Assembly: GCF_001629735.1 (NCBI RefSeq) | Contig: NZ_CP015224.1 | Location: 2,170,001 to 2,234,000 of the forward strand | Reading direction: 5' to 3' | DNA: 64,000 nucleotides | Source of the DNA: Lysinibacillus sphaericus | GTDB taxonomy: Bacteria; Bacillota; Bacilli; Bacillales_A; Planococcaceae | Part shown: piece after piece, positions 34,381 to 43,348 of the stretch | How the letters are laid out: each line of letters starts with the position of its first letter | Position numbering within the stretch: position 1 is the first letter of the stretch | Notes under the pieces: generated by a model | Database searches by the model: none | What the model saw: only the letters and a program-made list of their open reading frames with translations | Told to the model about the DNA's origin: nothing | Position numbers and translations under genes: made by a program

Positions 34381-35040
34381 TTAATTATTTAATTCATAAT
34401 GCTTGCCTTTCACTAAGTAAAAAAGATGCTCCGCAATATTAGTAGCATGATCTGCAGAGCGCTCTAAATATCGGCAAATAAATGTTAGATGGGTAATTTG
34501 AGAAATATGTGCGGGGTCTTCCACGCCTGCACGCAGCAAAAGTGTAACCGTAGCTCCGTATAAATCATCCACATAATCATCTAATTCAGCGATTTCTTTA
34601 GCACGAACGGTATCTTCCTCTGTAAAGGCCTTCATAATGCTCTCTAGCATTTCTACAGTTTTATTGCACATTGTTTGTAGATTTGTCATAGGGAACACAA
34701 TCGGTTCTTTTCCAATTCGAATTGCTTCTTTAGCGATATTCACAGCATAATCGCCCACTCTTTCCATATCTGCTGCTGCTTTCACAAGGACCATGAGACG
34801 ACGTAAATCAGTAGCTACAGGTTGTTGCTTAGCAATCATAAGAATCACATGATCATTTATTTCTTCTTCTAGCCGATTTATGATTAAATCGTCCTCAAGT
34901 ATTTTCAATGCTTTTTCTAAATCCTGTTCGACTAATGCCTCAAAAGCTGTTTTTAATGCAAAAATGCTGCTATTGGCAAGTGCAATAAATTGCCCCTGAA
35001 CTTCTTTTAACTCCTGTTCAAAACGCTCACGTACTACCAT
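34381..35040 (-). CDS. phoU: Phosphate uptake regulator PhoU
   Basis: The 219-residue all-helical protein has the two repeated PhoU three-helix units with E/D-x3-D metal-binding motifs (DDLIINRLEEEINDHVI; AADMERVGDYAVNIA; RYLERSADHATNIAEH). PhoU damps Pst transport and signals phosphate status to the PhoR kinase. It is the last gene of the pst operon, 13 nt after pstB. B. subtilis itself lacks phoU in its pst operon, so this arrangement is closer to other Firmicutes. Confidence 0.95.
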   Translation of the reverse strand: MVVRERFEQELKEVQGQFIALANSSIFALKTAFEALVEQDLEKALKILEDDLIINRLEEEINDHVILMIAKQQPVATDLRRLMVLVKAAADMERVGDYAVNIAKEAIRIGKEPIVFPMTNLQTMCNKTVEMLESIMKAFTEEDTVRAKEIAELDDYVDDLYGATVTLLLRAGVEDPAHISQITHLTFICRYLERSADHATNIAEHLFYLVKGKHYELNN

Positions 35041-35053
35041 CGATTGCTCCTCC

Positions 35054-35887
35054 TTAGCCGAAACGTCCTGAGATATAATCTTCCGTACGTTGATCGGATG
35101 GTGTTTGGAAGATGATATCTGTTTTATCGTATTCTACCACTTCTCCACTCAGGAAGAACGCTGTTCGATCAGAGATACGTGCAGCTTGCTGCATATTATG
35201 CGTCACAATGATAATGGAATAGTCTTTTTTCAACTCTTGCACAAGCTCTTCCACTTTTAATGTAGAAATTGGGTCTAATGCAGATGTTGGCTCATCCATT
35301 AAAATGACATCCGGTTCAATCGCTAGGCATCTTGCAATACAAATACGCTGCTGCTGACCACCAGATAATCCATAGGCATTTTGATTTAAACGATCTTTGA
35401 CCTCATCCCAAATAGCTGCTCCTCTTAGAGACTTCTCAACGATTTCATCTAAAATCTTTTTATTTTTAATGCCATGAATTCTTGGTCCATACGCGATATT
35501 ATCATAAATAGATTTTGGGAACGGGTTTGGCTTTTGGAACACCATTCCTACGCGTGTTCTTAATTCCTCTACCGTATAGTTTTTATTTAAAATATTACGC
35601 TCACGGTATAAAATTTCACCAGATGTACGAACGCTAGGAACAAGCTCTACCATTCTGTTTAATGTTTTTAAATACGTAGATTTACCACAGCCAGAAGGAC
35701 CGATAATCGCCGTTACTTCATTTTCATAAATACTTAAATTAATATCCTTTAGGCCTTGATGATCACCGTACCATAAATTCAAGTTACGTGTATCATAAAC
35801 AATATTTTTCGCTATATCAGCGGAAGATTTCGTCGTCGCTTGATTCAATTTGACAATTGTTTTTTCCTCTTTTAAATCTAGTACCAT
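35054..35887 (-). CDS. pstB: Phosphate ABC transporter ATP-binding protein
   Basis: It is the ATPase of the high-affinity phosphate importer. Walker A is GPSGCGKST (~58-66), the signature LSGGQQQR (~168-175), Walker [13 protein letters not shown] (~185-196) and the switch His in VTHN. At 277 residues it has a ~20-residue N-terminal extension compared with E. coli PstB (257). It lies 12 nt after pstA. Confidence 0.97.
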   Translation of the reverse strand: MVLDLKEEKTIVKLNQATTKSSADIAKNIVYDTRNLNLWYGDHQGLKDINLSIYENEVTAIIGPSGCGKSTYLKTLNRMVELVPSVRTSGEILYRERNILNKNYTVEELRTRVGMVFQKPNPFPKSIYDNIAYGPRIHGIKNKKILDEIVEKSLRGAAIWDEVKDRLNQNAYGLSGGQQQRICIARCLAIEPDVILMDEPTSALDPISTLKVEELVQELKKDYSIIIVTHNMQQAARISDRTAFFLSGEVVEYDKTDIIFQTPSDQRTEDYISGRFG

Positions 35888-35899
35888 AAGGTCACCTCA

Positions 35900-36778
35900 T
35901 TAATAACGTTTTTGGAATTTATTTCGAATAAAGATGGCAATAGAGTTCATCAATAGAAGAACAGTCATAAGCACTAAAATACCAGCTGCGGCCACATACT
36001 GAAATGCTTCTTGCGGACGTTTTGCCCAATCATAGATTTGCATCGGTAGGGCTGTGAATTGGCTTAGTAAACCATTCGGCAAAAATTGTAGAATGACTGG
36101 AATTCCAATGACAACAAGTGGCGCTGTCTCCCCAATGGCACGGGACATAGCCAAAATACTTCCTGTCAAAATACCGGGAATAGCGGCTGGAAGTACCACT
36201 CGTAAAATCGTTTGCCATTTTGTTGCGCCCATCCCATATGAAGCTTCTCGTTGCTCGTTGGGTACAGCACGAATGGCCTCTTGTGCCGCTACAATAATGA
36301 CAGGTAGAATTAATAAACTCATTGTTAAGCCAGCAGCTAAAACGCTTTTTCCTAAACCCATCATGCGTACAAAAATAGTTAAACCTAGTAATCCAAAAAC
36401 GATGGAAGGTACACCCGCTAGATTTGAGATATTCATACGAATAAAGTCGTTGATTCTATTTTTCTTTGCGTACTCCTCTAAATATATTGCCGTACCTACA
36501 CCTAAAATAATGGATACTGGCGCTACAACTGCCATTAACCAAAGTGAACCAATTAGGGCAGCTTTGACACCTGCTTTATCTGCAAAACGTGATGCAAAAT
36601 TCGTTAAGAAATCAATATTTAAATAGTCAATTCCTTGTGTCACTATGCGGTAAAGCAAAATAGCTAAGGTAACAAGCGCAAACGTAGTAGCTAAGAAAAA
36701 TAAGGTTTTCCAAACTTTATTGAATGTAATACGCTTTGTCATTCGTTTCATGACGGCTGTGTCATCCATATAGCGCAT
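35900..36778 (-). CDS. pstA: Phosphate ABC transporter permease PstA
   Basis: The 292-residue protein has six membrane helices and the permease EAA-like loop (EASYGMGATKWQTILRVVLP, ~185-204). It begins directly after the pstC stop codon (start ATG adjoining TAG) with a GGGAGG site inside pstC's end. It forms the membrane channel with PstC. Confidence 0.95.
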   Translation of the reverse strand: MRYMDDTAVMKRMTKRITFNKVWKTLFFLATTFALVTLAILLYRIVTQGIDYLNIDFLTNFASRFADKAGVKAALIGSLWLMAVVAPVSIILGVGTAIYLEEYAKKNRINDFIRMNISNLAGVPSIVFGLLGLTIFVRMMGLGKSVLAAGLTMSLLILPVIIVAAQEAIRAVPNEQREASYGMGATKWQTILRVVLPAAIPGILTGSILAMSRAIGETAPLVVIGIPVILQFLPNGLLSQFTALPMQIYDWAKRPQEAFQYVAAAGILVLMTVLLLMNSIAIFIRNKFQKRY

Positions 36779-37726
36779 CTAGTAAACCTCCCTGAAGCGT
36801 TTCGAAATATAGTGAGCCAGTAAATTCATTACTAGCGTAAAGATAAATAGTGTAAATCCAACAGAATAGATGGAGTAGTAAATAGTAGTTCCATAACCTG
36901 CATCACCAGTTGAAACTTGTACGATGTATGCTGTCATTGTTTGGATAGAATCCGTCACATTGAGATCAAATTTCGGTGTTGAGCCACCTGCAAGCGACAC
37001 AATCATCGTTTCTCCAATTGCCCGGGAAATAGCTAATACTATAGAGGCGATAATGCCGGATAGGGCAGCAGGCAGAACTACTTTAATGGCTACCTCAAAT
37101 TTTGTTGCACCTAGAGCTAAAGCCCCTTCGCGCATACTATTTGGTACTGAAGACATGGCATCCTCAGATAGAGATGTAATCATTGGTAAAATCATAATCC
37201 CTACAACAATCCCTGGGCTAAGTGCATTAAATAATTTAAGTCCAGGTACAATTTCTTGTAATAAAGGTGTGACAAACGTTAAAGCAAAGAATCCGTAAAC
37301 GATAGTCGGTACACCTGCTAAAACCTCTAAAATAGGTTTCACAATACGTCTTGTTTTTTCACTTGCATATTCACTTAAATAGATAGCTGAAGCAATTCCA
37401 AATGGCACGGCTACTACAACTGCAATAAGTGTCACTTTTAATGTACCAGCGATTAACGGCAAAATTCCAAATAACGGTTCATTCCCCGAAAACGGTAACC
37501 ACTTCGTCCCAAAAAGGAAATCCGTTATCGACACACGTTTGAAGAATTCAAACGTTTCAAAAATAAGGGTGAAAACAATGCCAAATGTCGTTAAAATAGA
37601 GATAATTGCTGCAGAAAATAATAGAGCTGGCATTGCTTTTTCCACTATTTTCTTAGTTTTATGATTGCGCGAATTTGCAATTAATTGCTGCACAGATGAG
37701 GTCTTATTTTCCTTTTGAGAAACCAT
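36779..37726 (-). CDS. pstC: Phosphate ABC transporter permease PstC
   Basis: The 315-residue protein has six membrane helices, a cytoplasmic N-terminus (~1-30) and the permease loop EGALALGATKFEVAIKVVLP (~200-219). It pairs with PstA. It is separated from pstS by a 64-nt gap that contains a stem-loop (37750-37776). Confidence 0.95.
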   Translation of the reverse strand: MVSQKENKTSSVQQLIANSRNHKTKKIVEKAMPALLFSAAIISILTTFGIVFTLIFETFEFFKRVSITDFLFGTKWLPFSGNEPLFGILPLIAGTLKVTLIAVVVAVPFGIASAIYLSEYASEKTRRIVKPILEVLAGVPTIVYGFFALTFVTPLLQEIVPGLKLFNALSPGIVVGIMILPMITSLSEDAMSSVPNSMREGALALGATKFEVAIKVVLPAALSGIIASIVLAISRAIGETMIVSLAGGSTPKFDLNVTDSIQTMTAYIVQVSTGDAGYGTTIYYSIYSVGFTLFIFTLVMNLLAHYISKRFREVY

Positions 37727-37749
37727 TGGGAGCTCCTTTCAAATAAGGG

Positions 37750-37776
37750 AGGGAAAGAGCATACATCTCTTTCCCT
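37750..37776 (-). other. Stem-loop between pstS and pstC
   Basis: A perfect 10-bp stem (AGGGAAAGAG / CTCTTTCCCT, 7-nt loop) lacks a T-run after it on the minus strand. It looks like an mRNA 3'-end stabiliser or partial block that keeps the pstS message above the downstream genes, as is usual for binding proteins of ABC importers. Confidence 0.65.
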
Positions 37777-37790
37777 CTATGCATGTCTAC

Positions 37791-38765
37791 TTATTTTAAG
37801 CCTTCTAAAGTTTTTAAGCCTTCAGTATATTTTTCTTCAGGTAAACGAACATAGCCAACAGCCTCAGCCATATCACCTGCGTTTTCTAATGTAAATTTAA
37901 TGAAATCATATGCTGCTTCGTTATCTTTCATAGCGCTATTTTTCACATATGTGAAAAGTGGGCGTGAAAGTGGTGTATATTCACCAGCTTCAATTGTTTC
38001 ATTATTTGGCTCTACACCATTTACTTTAACGATATTTAATTTATCTTTATTTTCTAGATAGTAAGCATAACCGAAGAATCCGATCGCGTTTTTGTCACCT
38101 GATACACCTTGAACTAGCATATTATCATCCTCTGATAATGTTGCTGAGCTTACTAGATCAGCTCCATCTAAAATGATTTCATCAAAGTAATCGTATGTGC
38201 CTGAATCAGTACCTGGTGAATAGTAAACGATTTTCTCATCTGGCCAAGATGGATCAATGTCCGACCATTTCTTCTCTTTTCCATCTTCAATCCATATCTT
38301 TTGTAATTGTTCTACAGTTAAATCTTTCGCCCAATCATTTTCTGGATTCACGACTACTGATAAACCATCATATGCTAGAGCTAGCTCTGTATAATCAATA
38401 CCAGCTTCTCCTAATTTCGCTTTCTCTTCATCTTTTATATTACGAGATGCATTTGAAAAGTCTGTTTCACCTGCGATGAATTTTTCAAAACCACCACCTG
38501 TACCAGAAACCCCTACTGATACTTTGACATCTGGTTGTGCGCCTGCATACTCTTCAACAACTGCCTCAATAATTGGTGCAACTGTTGATGAGCCATCTCC
38601 AGCTACAGAGCCTTGTAGCTTTTCATCAGCAGCTTCTTGTCCTGAACTAGCAGGTGCGTTCGTTTCAGTATTGTTTCCATTTTGTGCAGAATCGCTACCA
38701 CATGCACCTAGCATTAATGCAGAACCCATTACTGCTGTCATCGTTAAGTACTTCCACTTTTTCAT
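37791..38765 (-). CDS. pstS: Phosphate-binding lipoprotein PstS
   Basis: The start is ATG 38765 after GGAGGC. A lipoprotein signal ends in LMLGAC (lipid Cys ~22), followed by a Ser/Asn/Gly-rich linker. The phosphate-binding fold has the hallmark GDGSSTVAPI (~55-64), SGTGGGFEKF and SPGTDSGTYDYF. About 324 residues, normal for Gram-positive PstS. It captures phosphate outside the membrane for PstCAB and is the first gene of the operon, below a PhoP box. Confidence 0.96.
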   Translation of the reverse strand: MKKWKYLTMTAVMGSALMLGACGSDSAQNGNNTETNAPASSGQEAADEKLQGSVAGDGSSTVAPIIEAVVEEYAGAQPDVKVSVGVSGTGGGFEKFIAGETDFSNASRNIKDEEKAKLGEAGIDYTELALAYDGLSVVVNPENDWAKDLTVEQLQKIWIEDGKEKKWSDIDPSWPDEKIVYYSPGTDSGTYDYFDEIILDGADLVSSATLSEDDNMLVQGVSGDKNAIGFFGYAYYLENKDKLNIVKVNGVEPNNETIEAGEYTPLSRPLFTYVKNSAMKDNEAAYDFIKFTLENAGDMAEAVGYVRLPEEKYTEGLKTLEGLK

Positions 38766-38817
38766 CTCATTTGCCTCCGTCATGAACTGTTTTATAGTTA
38801 TTTGTCTTACAATCTTT

Positions 38818-38900
38818 ACTATAATGACTGAATGTTGAAGTCGTATAAACGGTTCGTAAAAGAGATGTAAAGGAATGTAATGCTTTGTAAACGATTGTAA
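38818..38900 (-). promoter_or_regulatory. pst promoter with PhoP-type direct repeats
   Basis: On the minus strand TTACA recurs exactly every 10 nt four times (plus-strand TGTAA at 38866, 38876, 38886 and 38896), with a fifth degenerate copy (TTACG) 11 nt further on. The -10 is TATAGT (38818-38823) and the -35 is poor. This is the arrangement of PhoP boxes (TTaACA-like repeats) at phosphate-starvation promoters; PhoP itself is not in the window. Confidence 0.85.
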
Positions 38901-38974
38901 AGATACATTTACAATTCATTTTCACCTTGCCATGGCTGTGCCCAGATTTTAAATTCATCTACTCTTTTCATTCA

Positions 38975-39047
38975 AAATCCGCGACGTTCCCCGAAGGATT
39001 TCTCCACATACACTGAGTGACTGGATACCCATCGAAAGGGCAAATCC
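38975..39047. other. Two-hairpin structured element of unknown function
   Basis: The 541-nt gap between pstS and the small gene at 39307 holds two hairpins: AAATCC/GGATTT around a GC-rich loop (38975-39001), and GGAT-A-CCC/GGG-CAA-ATCC (39023-39047). I do not recognise a known riboswitch in them. Apart from these, the PhoP box and a promoter, the gap shows no convincing gene. Confidence 0.4.
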
Positions 39048-39110
39048 TCTATATATTTCACTCTTCTATATTTGGAGGAGCGCATACTTCTAAATGAAAG
39101 AAGTTAAAAT

Positions 39111-39138
39111 TTGCTTCCGATTGGAAAGATGCTATAAT
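39111..39138 (+). promoter_or_regulatory. Candidate promoter of the 70-aa gene
   Basis: TTGCTT (39111-39116) and TATAAT (39133-39138) are 16 nt apart on the plus strand, 168 nt before the start. Confidence 0.5.
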
Positions 39139-39306
39139 AATCAATTGTGTCAGGAAATACTTTATCTTGATTCAGTAAATATTTTTGTACCAACCTCTAA
39201 GCTAGGTACAGTCCCTATTTTTAGAAAAGGGAAAGATAAAGCCTTCAGAGGATGTCACAGATTTTCAACGAGAAAATATGGACATTATATGGATAAGGCG
39301 TAATGG

Positions 39307-39519
39307 ATGAGGAGTTTTACCTTTGTCATGAAACATGCAAACGTACAAAATGCCGATTATTTTAAAACCTATCTAACTTTGCTTATGGACCATCGCGAAT
39401 TAACACTACAAGAAGCGATTGATTTTATGCTAGCTTCGTATTTCTATCATAATTTAGAACTGTATGGCGAAAAACCAAGAGAACAATTTGAATTAGCCAT
39501 CCGACAGTTATCTGCGTGA
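39307..39519 (+). CDS. Small hypothetical protein, 63-70 aa
   Basis: A short helical soluble protein with a conserved-looking middle (ELTLQEAIDFMLASYFYHN). The start may be ATG 39307 (MRSFTF) or ATG 39328 (MKHANVQ); a GAGGAG lies 13 nt before the second. It is followed by a terminator shared with pbpA. I do not recognise the family. Confidence 0.6.
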   Translation: MRSFTFVMKHANVQNADYFKTYLTLLMDHRELTLQEAIDFMLASYFYHNLELYGEKPREQFELAIRQLSA

Positions 39520-39542
39520 TGCTTACCTTCTTCCAAAAAAAT

Positions 39543-39574
39543 AACCGCTAGGCATCCCAGTGCCTAGCGGTTTT
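39543..39574. terminator. Bidirectional terminator, small gene / pbpA
   Basis: AACCGCTAGGCA pairs with TGCCTAGCGGTT over 6 nt between two convergent genes, with TTTTC on the plus strand. Confidence 0.82.
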
Positions 39575-39575
39575 C

Positions 39576-41780
39576 TTATTCTTGCTCATCCTCACCAATT
39601 TTTTCCTCTGTAATAGCTGGTAAAATCGGTTGTTTCACATTATTTTCTGTTACTTTTTCAGCTTCATATTTTGCTTTTAATTCAAAGTATTTGTCTAAAG
39701 AACGTCTAGCAATAACATTGTTATTGACTAAATGTTGATTCATATTAGTTGTTGCCCATGGAATAACAACTGCATAAGCAATTTCAGGATTTTCGTACGG
39801 CGCAAAGCCAACATGTGTTAATGTAATCGTATTGGTACCAAAATGTTCTCGTAATGGACCATAGTAAACTACCTCTGCAGTACCTGTTTTCCCTGCTGCG
39901 GTATAAGGTGCATCACCAAATTGTCTTGTAGCCGTACCATATGATCCAGTATATACACGACGAAGCCCTTGTTTTACATAGTCAATCTCTTCTTTAGGAT
40001 TATCTATTTGATTGAGGATAGTTGGTCCTATTTCAGTCACTAATTGCCCTAACTCCTTGCCATCCTGTGATGGATCACGTACCTCTTTCACAACATGTGG
40101 CTGAATACGATAACCACCGTTAGCAATCGTTGAAATATATTGTGCTAATTGTAAAGGTGTATACGTGTCATACTGACCAATCGCTAAGTCTAATGTTTTA
40201 CCACCCATTGTTGGACCTGATGGACCACGCACGCCACTAAATTCATTTGGTAAATCAATGCCTGTTTTCACACCTAGCCCAAATTGTGCAAAATTATTGC
40301 GCATTTTGGGGAATGTATCATCCTTTAAACGTAATGGCATACCATAGCTGTAAGGTGTTTTATTAATCAATAGTGCAATTTTAAACATATAGGAGTTAGA
40401 AGAACGTTCCAGGGCCATTAAATCGTTCATTGGCACATAGCCGCTCCTGTTAAAAATGGAGCTTTTAAAATCCGTACCTGCCAATTTAATCGGTTCATCC
40501 CCCATAGAGGTGCCCATTGAGATAACGTCTTGATTGTACCCCGTAAGAACTGTTGCTCCCTTAATAGATGAACCTGCCTCATAAGCTGTCGTAAATGTTC
40601 CGTATCCATAATCAACAATTTCACTTTTCCCCGTCTCAGGGTTTTTTTCTATTTTCTTACCAACCATAGATAAGACATCCCCTGTATGAGGGTCCATCAT
40701 AATTAAAAAGGCACGATCTAATAAATACGATCCAGGAAGAGCTTTTAAATTAAGCAGTTCTTCTTCTACAATCTTCTCAGTTTCAGCCTGTAGCTCACTA
40801 TCCAGTGATAAAACTAAATCTTTACCTGGCTCACCTTCATAAGTTGTAATAGTATCGACTACCTGCCCTTTTTTATTGGTAATATTTTTGACAACTGTTT
40901 TTTGACCTTGGAGTAGTTCTTCATACTGCGCCTCAATATAACTTTCCCCTACTCGATCATTTCGTGAATAATCTCGGGCTAAATAATAATTCAGCTTTTC
41001 TTTTGGTATCCCTTTTGTTGGGACAGTTGTACGACCAAGAATCGATAGAGAAGATAGTTTTACGCGTTTCCAATCTGTTGTTGTGTTAACTCCTGGTAGT
41101 TCCGTTAAACGCTCGGAGACACGTGCAAATTCATCTGCCGAAACATTTTCACTTTTTATAATTTGAGGTGATAAATTATAACCAGATGTCATCTCCCTAA
41201 AGATTGCTAATACTTCTAAATCTTTCTCTGACAATTGCAATAGCTCTTCATTGGTAATGCGTTCACGTACTAGTTTATCAACCTCTGCATTGATTTGACT
41301 TGTCGTAATATTTTCTTTCGCTCGAATTTTAGCTTCTTCTGCCTTTGTCACTTTTTCGTAGGCCGCGTCATGATTTTTGATAATCCAAAAATCTTGTTTA
41401 TCACGCAATGTGACACGATTTGTTGGTTGTTCAATTAATTGTGCCAGCTTTTCAGCTATATTTAGCATTTCATCTGTTGTAGTCGTTTGCATTTTCGTAT
41501 ACGTAATCGCATTTTCTGGGTGATTATCTACTAAAATACGACCGTAACGATCATACATTCTACCCCGAGGCACACTCGTATTGACAGGAACTTCTTCTGT
41601 ACTCTCTAAAAGTCGTACATACTCTTCCCCTTTCACGATTTGCATATACCCCAGTCTAAAAATCAACATTGAAAATACGATAAATATTGCAAAGAAAAGG
41701 ATATTCATACGAAATGTTAAATTAGAGTGATGTTTTGCTTTAACACTCGCTGCGCGATTTTTCCCTGGTGCTTTGCGCAT
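39576..41780 (-). CDS. pbpA: Class B penicillin-binding protein (transpeptidase)
   Basis: It is a monofunctional D,D-transpeptidase that cross-links peptidoglycan, of the elongation PBP2 group. One membrane helix (~24-46), the PBP dimer domain (PRGRMYDRYGR at ~71-81) and the transpeptidase domain with S404-x-x-K (GSSIKG), SSN (~445) and KTGTAE (~613) are all present. At 734 residues it is slightly larger than B. subtilis PbpA (716). A long insertion of charged helices (~100-230) fits the pedestal region. The position between pst and sodA repeats the B. subtilis order. Confidence 0.93.
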   Translation of the reverse strand: MRKAPGKNRAASVKAKHHSNLTFRMNILFFAIFIVFSMLIFRLGYMQIVKGEEYVRLLESTEEVPVNTSVPRGRMYDRYGRILVDNHPENAITYTKMQTTTTDEMLNIAEKLAQLIEQPTNRVTLRDKQDFWIIKNHDAAYEKVTKAEEAKIRAKENITTSQINAEVDKLVRERITNEELLQLSEKDLEVLAIFREMTSGYNLSPQIIKSENVSADEFARVSERLTELPGVNTTTDWKRVKLSSLSILGRTTVPTKGIPKEKLNYYLARDYSRNDRVGESYIEAQYEELLQGQKTVVKNITNKKGQVVDTITTYEGEPGKDLVLSLDSELQAETEKIVEEELLNLKALPGSYLLDRAFLIMMDPHTGDVLSMVGKKIEKNPETGKSEIVDYGYGTFTTAYEAGSSIKGATVLTGYNQDVISMGTSMGDEPIKLAGTDFKSSIFNRSGYVPMNDLMALERSSNSYMFKIALLINKTPYSYGMPLRLKDDTFPKMRNNFAQFGLGVKTGIDLPNEFSGVRGPSGPTMGGKTLDLAIGQYDTYTPLQLAQYISTIANGGYRIQPHVVKEVRDPSQDGKELGQLVTEIGPTILNQIDNPKEEIDYVKQGLRRVYTGSYGTATRQFGDAPYTAAGKTGTAEVVYYGPLREHFGTNTITLTHVGFAPYENPEIAYAVVIPWATTNMNQHLVNNNVIARRSLDKYFELKAKYEAEKVTENNVKQPILPAITEEKIGEDEQE

Positions 41781-41961
41781 ATGTATTCCCCTCCTTATCT
41801 TTTTTCATTTCAATACACGATACTTAGTATACCATTCGTAGGTTTGACAGGAAAGCATGCACTTGACAATTATTACGGAAAACATCATTTATTTGACGGT
41901 ATCAAAAGTGGAAAGGTTGCCCTATTTGTTCTATCCATTTCTTTTTCATTTTTATCCAACA

Positions 41962-42006
41962 AAAAAAGGCTATACCTTAGTGATTTCTCACCTTAGCATA
42001 GCCATT
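41962..42006 (-). terminator. Terminator of sodA
   Basis: GGCTAT ... ATAGCC with an inner GGTGA-GAAA-TCAC stem is followed by TTTTTTTG on the minus strand. The gap 41781-41961 shows no gene. Confidence 0.72.
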
Positions 42007-42019
42007 TACTATTCAATCA

Positions 42020-42625
42020 TTATTTAGCAGCTTGGAATTTAGCTTCTACTACATCCCAGTTTACTACGTTCCAGAAAGCACCAATATAATCTGGACGACG
42101 GTTTTGGTAGTTTAAGTAGTATGCATGCTCCCAAACATCAAGGCCTAGAATTGGTTTTTTACCTTCCATTACTGGAGAGTCTTGGTTTGGAGTTGACGTA
42201 ACAGCAACTGAGTCACCATCCACGATTAACCATGCCCAACCTGAACCGAAGCGAGTTGTAGCAGCTTTTGCAAATTCTTCTTTGAAAGCATCGAAAGAAC
42301 CGAATTTCGCATCAATTGCTTTTGCAACTTCGCCAACTGGAGTATTAGAACCGCCTGGAGCGATTACTTCCCAGAATAGTGTATGGTTAGCATGTCCGCC
42401 ACCGTTGTTGCGTACAGCAGTTTGTTTGTCAGCTGGAAGAGCGTCAAGGTTTGCGATTAAGTCGTTAATGTCTTTTTCTGCAAATTCAGTACCTTCTACT
42501 GCTGCGTTTAAGTTAGTTACATAAGTATTGTGGTGTTTAGAATGGTGAATTTCCATAGTTTTTGCATCGATATGTGGCTCTAATGCGTCGTAAGCGTAAG
42601 TTAATTGTGGTAATTCGTAAGCCAT
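42020..42625 (-). CDS. sodA: Superoxide dismutase (Mn type)
   Basis: It dismutates superoxide in the cytosol. The 201-residue protein has the Mn/Fe-SOD metal ligands His in [10 protein letters not shown] (~27), His in GHANHTLFW (~82), Asp in DVWEHAYYL (~164) and His in the same motif (~168). The GGHANH and DVWEHAYY motifs fit a Mn enzyme. It has an AGGGAGG site and its own promoter. Confidence 0.96.
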   Translation of the reverse strand: MAYELPQLTYAYDALEPHIDAKTMEIHHSKHHNTYVTNLNAAVEGTEFAEKDINDLIANLDALPADKQTAVRNNGGGHANHTLFWEVIAPGGSNTPVGEVAKAIDAKFGSFDAFKEEFAKAATTRFGSGWAWLIVDGDSVAVTSTPNQDSPVMEGKKPILGLDVWEHAYYLNYQNRRPDYIGAFWNVVNWDVVEAKFQAAK

Positions 42626-42668
42626 TGTTAAGTTCCTCCCTAAAATAAGAAATATTTAGTACATCAAT

Positions 42669-42697
42669 AGATTATCAAAATTGGTCAAACCATTCAA
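42669..42697 (-). promoter_or_regulatory. Candidate promoter of sodA
   Basis: TTGAAT (42692-42697) and TAATCT (42669-42674) are 17 nt apart on the minus strand. Confidence 0.55.
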
Positions 42698-42799
42698 TGA
42701 AAAATACTTCATTTAGAAGATTTCAGCCTTTTGACTGAAAAACCAATACGTTAACTATCTTACCCATTAGCTTGATTCATTAAACCCCACTCGTAGACA

Positions 42800-43279
42800 T
42801 TAAATCGCGAAGAAAAATACAATAATCATCACAATTTGAATGACAGCCTTTGCAATAGTAGAAGTTAAAAAGCCTACTAACGAACCAACACCACTTTTCA
42901 CAGCCTCACTAAATGTTCGTTTCTCCACAATTAATTCGGCTATGACAGCCCCTAAAAATGGGCCAATTAATATTCCAGCCACAGGAATGACGAATGGGCC
43001 AAATAATAATCCAATGGTGCTTCCCCACATTCCTGCGCTAGAGCCACCAAACTTTTTAATGCCAAATGCATTTGCCAACGTATCTGCGCCAAATAACAGC
43101 ACTACAAATAATATTTCAATAATCCAGAACCACCAGCTTAACTCTGCGAAGGAGAAAAATAAGCCATATAGTAGGAATCCTCCGACTAAAAATAAGACAC
43201 CTGGAATGATCGGATAGACTAAACCAACAAATGAAATAATAAAGCAGGCTACTACTAAAATCCAGCCAACAACTTCCAT
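42800..43279 (-). CDS. yqgC: DUF456 membrane protein (YqgC-like)
   Basis: The 159-residue protein is made almost entirely of hydrophobic helices with Gly-rich segments (LIGPFLGAVIAELI), typical of DUF456. It is in the B. subtilis position beside sodA. It starts at ATG 43279 behind AGGAGAG. Function is unknown. Confidence 0.88.
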   Translation of the reverse strand: MEVVGWILVVACFIISFVGLVYPIIPGVLFLVGGFLLYGLFFSFAELSWWFWIIEILFVVLLFGADTLANAFGIKKFGGSSAGMWGSTIGLLFGPFVIPVAGILIGPFLGAVIAELIVEKRTFSEAVKSGVGSLVGFLTSTIAKAVIQIVMIIVFFFAI

Positions 43280-43323
43280 AAAATTTCTCTCCTTTTATCG
43301 TACGTTGTCTTTCATACGGACAA

Positions 43324-43348
43324 ACAAAGTGAAAAGTTTCACTTTGTT
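43324..43348 (-). terminator. Stem-loop overlapping the Na/Pi cotransporter stop codon
   Basis: AACAAAGTGAAA pairs with TTTCACTTTGTT (2-nt loop) and includes the first bases of the stop codon. T-rich sequence follows on the minus strand. Confidence 0.75.

Noticed and set aside
36054..36626. 190-codon plus-strand frame inside pstA
   Set aside because: Long, but antisense to the well-conserved pstA permease; composition is typical of a shadow frame.
38866..38900. Short evenly spaced repeats as a CRISPR array
   Set aside because: Units are 5-6 bp with 10-bp period and sit at a promoter; this is a regulatory box, not a repeat-spacer array.
39094..39303. 69-codon plus-strand frame upstream of the small gene at 39307
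   Set aside because: It has poor ribosome-site spacing, a composition unlike neighbours, and the likely promoter of the next gene lies inside it.
42721..42740. Small 6-bp hairpin between yqgC and sodA
   Set aside because: The stem is short and no T-run follows, so it is too weak to call a terminator.
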